Part shown: positions 56,148-64,000 of the stretch, piece after piece
Layout: the number at the start of each line of letters is the position of its first letter
Numbering within the stretch: the first letter of the stretch is position 1
Source of the DNA: Blastocatellia bacterium AA13
GTDB lineage: Bacteria; Acidobacteriota; Blastocatellia; UBA7656
Length of the DNA: 64,000 bases
Reading direction: 5' to 3'
Assembly (NCBI GenBank): GCA_003222245.1
Contig: QHVH01000005.1
Span: forward strand, 1 to 64,000
Notes under the pieces: model-generated
What the model was told of the DNA's origin: nothing
Seen by the model: the letters and a program-made list of their open reading frames with translations, nothing else
Databases searched by the model: none
Translations under genes and position numbers: made by a program

Positions 56148-58418
56148 ATGAAAAGGCTCCCTGTCTATGCCGCGGTTGCGATCATGGCGCTTTGCCTGAC
56201 TTCAGTTGCTTTCGGGCAAAGCGCAAAGGTAGTTAAGGCCGAAGGCGTGATCTCAACAAGCGGCGTCAAAGCCGGCGATTCTTTCAAGATAGCGGTCGTC
56301 CTTACCGTGGAGGAGGGCTATCACATAAACGCCCACATCCCTTCACTCGATGTGCTCATACCGACCGACGTAAAATTCGAGCCTGCCGCGGGCATTACTT
56401 TAGAAGCGCCGAAATATCCCGCGCCGAACCTGCGCTCGTTCGAGTTCGAGCCGAGTCAGAAGCTCGCGGTTTACGAAGGCACGGTCGTCATAGTGTCCGA
56501 CGCAAAGGCGGACGCTTCGTTGCGGCCCGGATCGGCCAGGATCGTCGCAAGCGTTCAGGTTCAGTCGTGTAACGATCAGGCGTGCCTTCAACCTTCAACT
56601 CTCAATGTCGAGATTCCGATCAACATAGCAGCCCAGGGCTCCGCCGTCACTCCGACAAACGAAGCGGTATTTGCGCGCGCCTCAGCGGCCCAGGATGCTT
56701 CAACATCCCTGGTACAGTACGGCGGAGCGAGCGCCGAAGGAAACAGCTTTGCCGACCTGATCAAAGGAAAGAATATCGCCGCGGTTCTCTTCTTTGTTTT
56801 TCTCGCCGGGCTGGCTCTCAATACGACGCCCTGCGTCTATCCCATCATTCCAATCACGATCGGTTTTTTTGCCAATCAGAGCGAGGGCCGCTTGCGCAGG
56901 ACCTTCCTGATGGCCTCGGCCTACGTAATCGGAATGGCCGTCACCTATTCGATACTTGGCGTCGTAGCTTCGCTGACGAAGGGCCTGTTCGGGGCCGCGC
57001 TACAGAATCCGATCGTGCTGATAGGCCTTGCGGTGGTGATGGTCGGGCTCTCGCTGTCGATGTTCGGCGTCTATGAATTTCGTCTCCCGGAATCGCTGAA
57101 TCAATTCGCGAACAAGAGTACTCAATCATCCGGCGGCATCGCCGGCGCGCTGGTAATGGGATTGACGATGGGGATCGTAGCCGCTCCGTGCATCGGACCC
57201 TTCGTCCTGGGATTGTTAGTCGTAGTGGGAGAAAAAGGCGATCCCGTCTATGGCTTCTTCATGTTCTTTGTGCTGGCGCTTGGATTGGGATTTCCTTACC
57301 TGATTCTTGGAACATTTTCCGGCGCGCTGAAGTCTCTGCCGCGTTCAGGGCTGTGGATGGTAACTGTTCGAAAAGTCTTCGGACTTGTTTTGATTGGAAT
57401 GGCGATCTATTTCGTAAACCCGCTCCTCGGACGCGCGGCGACCATAGTACACGTCGTGTTCTTCGCTGCATCGGCGCTGTACCTGCTGTTCTTTGAGGCA
57501 GGAAAGACAAAGCCGGTCCAATTCGCCTGGGTCTTGCGAGCGCTTGGCGTGGGCGCCGCGGTCATAGCAGTCGTTTTGGCGCTCCCTGAGAAGACCGAAG
57601 CCGGTATGACGTGGCAGCCCTTCAGCGAAGAGGCGTTGATGGCCGCCGCCAAAGAGGGCAAGCCCGTGATCGTCGATTCATTCGCGGATTGGTGCATCCC
57701 CTGCAAGGAACTCGACAAACTCACCTTCACGAATCGAAACATTCTTGCCGAAGCCAATAATTTCGTCAGGCTCAAGCTTGATCTCACTCACAGCGACGAA
57801 GGCACGGAGGCGGCGCGGGCTCGCGATCGATACAACATCAAGGGCGTGCCGACGCTGCTCTTTTTCGATGCTTCGGGCCATGAGATTCCTTCGTTGAGGC
57901 TGGCCGGATTCGAAAAACCCGACCTCTTCCTCGGACGAATGAAGAAAGCGTCCTCGCCGGCTGCCGGAGCGCCCGACAAAGAAGTCGGAGCAGAGGCGGC
58001 GAAATCGCTCCCGGCTTCGCCGTTGGCGCTGCTGAACGGCGCGACTCTCGATCTTTCGTCATCGCGAGGCAAGGTAGTCCTGGTCGATTTCTGGGCGACC
58101 TGGTGTGTTCCCTGCGCGTCGGAGATTCCAACCTTCAACTCGCTTTATAAGACATACAAGGATCAAGGCCTCGAAATCGTAGCTGTAGCGATCGATGAGG
58201 AGGGCGCAACAAAAGTGAAGCCGTTCATCAAGCAGAACCCGATGAGCTACACGGTTGCGCTTGGCGACAAGCGAACCGCCGAATCATACGGCGTAACCGA
58301 GTCGCTGCTACCGGTCGCGGTTATAGCGGACAAGCAAGGCAGGATCAGGTTTAGACACACCGGCGTGACTCCGAAAAGCGTGTTCGAGTCGGAAATCACA
58401 TCTCTGCTCAAAGAGTGA
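56148..58418 (+). CDS. dsbD: DsbD-like thiol:disulfide interchange protein with extra TlpA domain
   Basis: A 756-residue protein moving reducing power to the periplasm. A signal peptide is followed by an nDsbD domain with 'SCNDQACLQP' (about residues 125-134), then eight membrane segments of the CcdA/DsbD type with 'LNTTPCVYPIIPITIG' and 'VAAPCIGPFVLG' (the two membrane cysteines). A thioredoxin domain (FADWCIPCKELD) and a second TlpA-like thioredoxin domain (FWATWCVPCASEIP) end the chain. Normal DsbD stops after the first thioredoxin. ATG 56148 is chosen (GGAGAT upstream). Confidence 0.92.
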   Translation: MKRLPVYAAVAIMALCLTSVAFGQSAKVVKAEGVISTSGVKAGDSFKIAVVLTVEEGYHINAHIPSLDVLIPTDVKFEPAAGITLEAPKYPAPNLRSFEFEPSQKLAVYEGTVVIVSDAKADASLRPGSARIVASVQVQSCNDQACLQPSTLNVEIPINIAAQGSAVTPTNEAVFARASAAQDASTSLVQYGGASAEGNSFADLIKGKNIAAVLFFVFLAGLALNTTPCVYPIIPITIGFFANQSEGRLRRTFLMASAYVIGMAVTYSILGVVASLTKGLFGAALQNPIVLIGLAVVMVGLSLSMFGVYEFRLPESLNQFANKSTQSSGGIAGALVMGLTMGIVAAPCIGPFVLGLLVVVGEKGDPVYGFFMFFVLALGLGFPYLILGTFSGALKSLPRSGLWMVTVRKVFGLVLIGMAIYFVNPLLGRAATIVHVVFFAASALYLLFFEAGKTKPVQFAWVLRALGVGAAVIAVVLALPEKTEAGMTWQPFSEEALMAAAKEGKPVIVDSFADWCIPCKELDKLTFTNRNILAEANNFVRLKLDLTHSDEGTEAARARDRYNIKGVPTLLFFDASGHEIPSLRLAGFEKPDLFLGRMKKASSPAAGAPDKEVGAEAAKSLPASPLALLNGATLDLSSSRGKVVLVDFWATWCVPCASEIPTFNSLYKTYKDQGLEIVAVAIDEEGATKVKPFIKQNPMSYTVALGDKRTAESYGVTESLLPVAVIADKQGRIRFRHTGVTPKSVFESEITSLLKE

Positions 58419-58495
58419 TTCGCGTTGAGTGCTTATCTTCTTAAGTTAATTCGCTTGGGAGATTTTGAGTTTGAGCCGAATCGAGCGGGCGGGGT

Positions 58496-60211
<1,716 letters not shown>

Positions 60212-60379
60212 GGTCCGCTACTCCTGTTTGGGGGAACCGTGATTGTTGCCTGCGCCGAGCCTCAAGTATCTGAATTCGTACCCCGATTCACGAAATCTGT
60301 CAAGATAGTTCCCGCGCTGATTTATCGATGAATCGAACTATGCAAGCCTGTTTCAGACAATGCAACTCAAGGCTCCGAT

Positions 60380-62170
60380 TCACGCCGTCAACTTGAGCAT
60401 TCGCCGCTTGATTTCCTGCTTCTCCTGGAAGAGCTGAAGCACGCGCTCCGTGTTGCTATTGTGCTCCGCCTGCCCGATTTCGATCTGAATACTGTCGAGT
60501 TTTCTCTCGAGGCGCCTTCGCCTTAACGACACAAGCGCTTCGGTCGCTTTCTTGAGCAGAGTCTCGAAATCATCGCCGCCCGCCCAGGCAAGATCACCGA
60601 TCATCAGGCCGGATAGCAGCGTTCTTTCGGCCTCGCCTTCGATCTTTTCGCTAAGCGATGCATAGGTCAGCTCGGAACCCGCTGCCGCCGCCTCAATAAT
60701 CGCTGAAAACACGGCCTCCGTCGCAAGATCCGCGTAGTCCTCTTCGCCGATGTTCGCGAGAATCGATCCGCGCACCTCTTCATTCAACAACATTATCTCT
60801 ATTAACTGCCGCTCGGCTTGAGTCATATCCTGGGCCGCGCGAAGCTTCTTTTGATCCAGAGAGCTCAACCGGTTCGTTGCCGCTCTCTTTATTTCTTCTC
60901 GAATAACGCGGCTGTCTATTCTGAGACGATCGGCAATCTGATCCGCGTATCCGGCCCGCTCAACTCGATCTCGCATTCGCGTCAGGTGCGGAAGAATCTC
61001 GTTTATGGCTCCGACCTTCCCCGCCGGTTTTGAAATGTCGTTGCGCGCCACCGCCGTCTGAACCACAAAATCGATATAGGGCTGAGCCGCATTCAGGATC
61101 CGCCGGAAAGCATCGGCCCCTTTTGATCGGACAAACTCATCCGGGTCCTCCTTCGTCGGCATCGCAAGAACGTCGACTCTGAAGCCCTCCGCGAGAAAGA
61201 GATCGATCGATCGCATGGTAGCCGCCTGCCCCGCCGAATCGGGATCAAAGTTGACGACCACACGCGGCTTTTCCATGTAGCGGCGGAGTAGACGGACCTG
61301 GCCGTCCGTAAGCGCCGTGCCCAGACTGGCGACAATGTTCTGAATACCTTCTTGAAATGGAATTATGCAATCCAGGTAGCCTTCGACGAGTATGGCGAAT
61401 CCGAGCTGCCGGATTGCGTTCTTCGAATGCGCGAGTCCGTAGAGATTCCGGCCCTTTGAGTACACCGGAGTCTCCGGCGAATTCAAATACTTGGGCTCTC
61501 CATCGTTGATGATTCTTCCGCCAAAAGCGATGACGCGATTCTGCGAATCGGCTATCGGAAACATAAGCCTTCCGCGAAACCTGTCGTAGTGTCCGCCTTG
61601 TTCCTTCACCGATACGAGACCGCTCAGCTCGATCTCGCTTTGCGAGGCGCCCCGCTCGCGAAGATAGTTACCCAATGCGTCCCAACTGTCGGGCGCGTAA
61701 CCGAGTCGCATCAGGTTTCGCGTCTGATCGGTCACACCGCGAGAGATCAGATACTCGAGGGCGCGTTTCCCTGCCGCGCCCAGCAAGCTGGTGGTAAAGA
61801 ACTCGGCAGCCCATTCGTTCAATCTCAAAACTATGTCGCGTTCGCGAGCGGCGCGCTTATAGTCTTCATTCTCTTGAATCGCGGGAACCGGAATGCCGCT
61901 CTTCTCGGCGACGATTTTGACGGCTTCCGGGAAAGAGCATCCTTCGATCTGCATTATGAAATCGAACACCGCGCCTCCGGCTCCGCAACCGAAGCACTTA
62001 TATATTCCCTTCGCCGGGTGAACATTGAAAGAAGGCGTCTTTTCGGAATGGAAAGGACAACGCGCAATATAATTCGCTCCTCGCTTTTTCAGGGAGACGT
62101 AATCCGACACTACTCGAATAATGTCAGCCTGGTTTCTAACGTCGTCGGCAAATCCCTGCGGTAAGCGCAT
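60380..62170 (-). CDS. dnaG: DNA primase
   Basis: A 596-residue primase. The CHC2 zinc finger shows 'CPFHSEKTPSFNVHPAKGIYKCFGCGAGG' (in parts). The TOPRIM core has 'AILVEGYLDCI' and 'VVNFDPDSAGQAA' with the metal-binding acids. The C-terminal part is the helicase-binding domain (AERQLIEIMLLNEEVRGSIL). It makes RNA primers at the replication fork. ATG 62170 has no strong ribosome-binding site. rpoD lies downstream in the same orientation. Confidence 0.97.
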   Translation of the reverse strand: MRLPQGFADDVRNQADIIRVVSDYVSLKKRGANYIARCPFHSEKTPSFNVHPAKGIYKCFGCGAGGAVFDFIMQIEGCSFPEAVKIVAEKSGIPVPAIQENEDYKRAARERDIVLRLNEWAAEFFTTSLLGAAGKRALEYLISRGVTDQTRNLMRLGYAPDSWDALGNYLRERGASQSEIELSGLVSVKEQGGHYDRFRGRLMFPIADSQNRVIAFGGRIINDGEPKYLNSPETPVYSKGRNLYGLAHSKNAIRQLGFAILVEGYLDCIIPFQEGIQNIVASLGTALTDGQVRLLRRYMEKPRVVVNFDPDSAGQAATMRSIDLFLAEGFRVDVLAMPTKEDPDEFVRSKGADAFRRILNAAQPYIDFVVQTAVARNDISKPAGKVGAINEILPHLTRMRDRVERAGYADQIADRLRIDSRVIREEIKRAATNRLSSLDQKKLRAAQDMTQAERQLIEIMLLNEEVRGSILANIGEEDYADLATEAVFSAIIEAAAAGSELTYASLSEKIEGEAERTLLSGLMIGDLAWAGGDDFETLLKKATEALVSLRRRRLERKLDSIQIEIGQAEHNSNTERVLQLFQEKQEIKRRMLKLTA

Positions 62171-62515
62171 TGCTGTAGCTCGTGTAAGGTCGCCGGGTTA
62201 ATTGATTCAAGAATGAAAACCGGAGGAGCGTCCGTTGCTGGGAGCAGTTGATTCTTACAGCAGAACGATAGATCGCGCAAGAGACCTGTTTCAAAGAGTG
62301 CTGCTGGTTTCATCCGCCGCCCGCGCCCCGCAAACAACCGTCGAGTGTTTTTGAAACCCCCAGTAGAATCGCGCGTGTTAAGTATGAATGATCTCTTCGC
62401 GACAAAGGCAGATTCATCACCAAACAGTTCAACTCAGGCCGAGCGCTCACGGCGTTCAAAACGACGAACGTGACCTGATCTGCGCATCGTCAATCCAGCG
62501 CATCGGAGAAGAATA
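62171..62515. other. Divergent intergenic region upstream of dnaG
   Basis: 345 bp between leftward dnaG and a small rightward gene. It should hold both promoters. I saw no clear -10/-35 pair, no tRNA and no strong hairpin; open frames here look accidental. Confidence 0.5.
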
Positions 62516-62845
62516 ATGATGAAAACAAGACTCGTGAAAGGCGGCATAGTCGTTACCTGCGCATTCGTAGTCGCTATCGCGGCCACGGCCATCGCGCAGC
62601 GGCGCGGTTCGGCGGAAGATCGGCCGGCAGGTGAGCAATGGGAGTATCTGATTGTCGGCGGCGGTAATGTGAACTTCTCATCTTCATCCAACTCTTCGAT
62701 GAGAAAGGAGACGTCGGGAAGTTTTGCTCGCGAGGTGTTCCCTCTGGAGGCGAACATGGATAAGCTCGGAGCGAAAGGCTGGGAACTCGTTACCGTCTAT
62801 GGCTCGCCGGTCGATCCGACGTTCTTTTATAAGCGAAGGCGATAG
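62516..62845 (+). CDS. Small exported DUF4177-like protein
   Basis: A 109-residue protein. A signal peptide (KTRLVKGGIVVTCAFVVAIAATAIAQ) is followed by a short domain with 'GEQWEYLIVGGG', 'LEANMDKLGAKGWELVTVYGS' and 'FFYKRRR', the pattern of DUF4177: a 'WEYxxV' strand and a 'LNxLGxxGWELV' helix. A Ser/Asn-rich insertion separates them. Function unknown. ATG 62516 or 62519; GGAGAAG lies upstream. Confidence 0.8.
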   Translation: MMKTRLVKGGIVVTCAFVVAIAATAIAQRRGSAEDRPAGEQWEYLIVGGGNVNFSSSSNSSMRKETSGSFAREVFPLEANMDKLGAKGWELVTVYGSPVDPTFFYKRRR

Positions 62846-63012
62846 CGATCGCTGAAGATGTATCGCAGGTCAGGACGACTTCGATGAACCCATCTACGAG
62901 TTCCTACCGGCGGTCGCCTTTGGCTTCTCATCGGCGCCGGCAGAATTCACGGGCAGCGCTACACGGTGGACTTTTGGGAAATCAGTTGAGAAGAGCTGAG
63001 CGGACCGGAGTC

Positions 63013-64000
63013 CTACTTCTTTGCCGCGGCCTCGGCAGGCGTGTTTTTCTTGAGGAACGCATTCAGCCCCGCGTAGAGCGATGCCGCAATTCGCTCGCGA
63101 AACAGACCCGTTTGCAGCATGGCTTCATCTTTCGGGTTGGAGACAAAAGATACTTCCGCAAGCACGCTTGGCATGGCCGAGCCGAGCAGAACCGCAAAGG
63201 GCGCATGCTTCACGCCGCGATTCACCTGGCTGCTCTGCGCCTGCGAACCCACGCCTCGCACCAGTCCAGCCTGAATATACCGAGCGAGCTCTCTCGAATC
63301 CGTGACTCTGTTTCCGGCCGACACCGTCGTGGTAACGGTCGTTTCCTGTTTTTCCGATCCTGACGAAGCCGTCGAGTGGGCCGCCGCTGTTGTCGCCTGA
63401 TTTGCAGCGGCGACTTCGTTCGAAGTTGCGGACGCCGAGCGGGCGGCATTCTTCAAGTCCGCCTTTGCCGCGCGGTCGGGAGTGACAAAGAATGTCTCCA
63501 CTCCGGAGGCCGCCTTTGACGGACTCGCGTTCGCGTGAATCGAAATGAACAAATCCGCGTGACGCGAGTTGGCTATCGCGGTCCTCTCTTCCAGCGCGAT
63601 GAAACGATCCGACTCTCGCGTTAGCAGAACCTCTATCTCGGGATGACTGCGCTTGATATACGCCCGAAGTCTCCGCGCAACGTCGAGCACTAGATCCTTT
63701 TCCTGCAAACCTCCAGCGCCGATGGTGCCGGTATCGTGACCTCCGTGTCCGGGGTCGATAATTATCAGTTTTATTCCGTGGGTCTGATTCGCGGTCGGCT
63801 GCTGCGCAGGACCGACAACCGGCGCTTCATGCGAGTTCGGCTGGGAATGACTCGCGCTGTCACTGTTGCTTGCATTCACCACGATAGGGTCGCCGATCTC
63901 GGGCAAAGAGAAGATGGGCGTGCCCATGAATACCCTGTTTCGCGTCATTCCTCGTTCGTGAGCTCCGCCCCTGGCTTCAGCGGCCGCATGCAAAGAGACT
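63013..64000 (-). CDS. N-acetylmuramoyl-L-alanine amidase (Amidase_3), N-terminus cut
   Basis: The open frame continues past the right edge, so the N-terminal part is missing. The Amidase_3 domain shows 'LIIIDPGHGGHDTGTIGAGGLQEKDLVLDVA' (zinc His and Glu), 'FISIHANASPS' (His) and 'VLAEVSFVSNPKDEAML' (catalytic Glu). An Ala/Thr/Ser-rich insertion of about 60 residues (near 'SATSNEVAAANQATTAAAHS') interrupts the domain, longer than usual. The enzyme splits peptidoglycan stem peptides during cell separation. It ends with a KKNTPAEAAAKK tail. Confidence 0.92.
   Translation of the reverse strand, partial: VSLHAAAEARGGAHERGMTRNRVFMGTPIFSLPEIGDPIVVNASNSDSASHSQPNSHEAPVVGPAQQPTANQTHGIKLIIIDPGHGGHDTGTIGAGGLQEKDLVLDVARRLRAYIKRSHPEIEVLLTRESDRFIALEERTAIANSRHADLFISIHANASPSKAASGVETFFVTPDRAAKADLKNAARSASATSNEVAAANQATTAAAHSTASSGSEKQETTVTTTVSAGNRVTDSRELARYIQAGLVRGVGSQAQSSQVNRGVKHAPFAVLLGSAMPSVLAEVSFVSNPKDEAMLQTGLFRERIAASLYAGLNAFLKKNTPAEAAAKK

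Overview
The window looks like a chromosomal piece of a GC-rich Gram-negative bacterium. The best guess is Acidobacteriota (Blastocatellia-like). This is inferred from the gene mix (CstA, NosL beside a DsbD/TlpA fusion, an rpoD-dnaG pair, IPT/TIG-repeat exoproteins) and from many short palindromes with 3-nt loops between genes. No rRNA or tRNA was found, so the placement is not proven.

Layout. 0-4.6 kb: a truncated membrane-anchored protein, the peptide/pyruvate transporter-family gene cstA, a small P-loop kinase and a Nudix + metallo-beta-lactamase fusion. 4.9-7.5 kb: a TIR-NB-ARC-TPR protein with the architecture of NLR-like immune receptors; its TPR tail is built of near-identical 126-bp DNA repeats. 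7.5-9.2 kb: a non-coding tract with a 0.58-kb tandem duplication packed with small hairpins. 9.2-13.4 kb: a 1401-residue secreted phospholipase-D-like protein with IPT/TIG repeats.

13.7-52.9 kb: a co-oriented (minus strand) exopolysaccharide locus of about 39 kb with more than 25 genes, many overlapping by 1-4 bases. In transcription order it starts with a small membrane protein, chain-length/export machinery (GumC/Wzc-like, BY-kinase-like ATPase, polyprenyl-phosphate sugar transferase, Wza-like OPX), an embedded HTH regulator and a Wzy-like ligase/polymerase. It continues with glycosyltransferases, a heparinase-II/III-type lyase, an asparagine-synthase-like amidotransferase, an AlgD-like GDP-mannose dehydrogenase, a beta-helix protein, a GT2-flippase fusion, a methyltransferase, a deacetylase-like protein, a PaaK/CapK-like ligase, a DUF362 protein and an acyltransferase. 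It ends with further GT4 enzymes around a bi-domain oxidoreductase, a second beta-helix protein, a second Wzx flippase and a CDP-alcohol pair (cytidylyltransferase + glycerophosphotransferase-like). The set suggests a uronate-containing, acylated and possibly alcohol-phosphate-decorated polymer, made by a Wzx/Wzy-type pathway resembling exosortase/PEP-CTERM-associated EPS loci.

53.4-64 kb: housekeeping and envelope genes: a NorQ/CbbQ-like ATPase, mnmA, a NosL-like lipoprotein, a DsbD-thioredoxin-TlpA fusion, rpoD, dnaG, a small DUF4177-like secreted protein and an N-acetylmuramoyl-L-alanine amidase cut by the window end.
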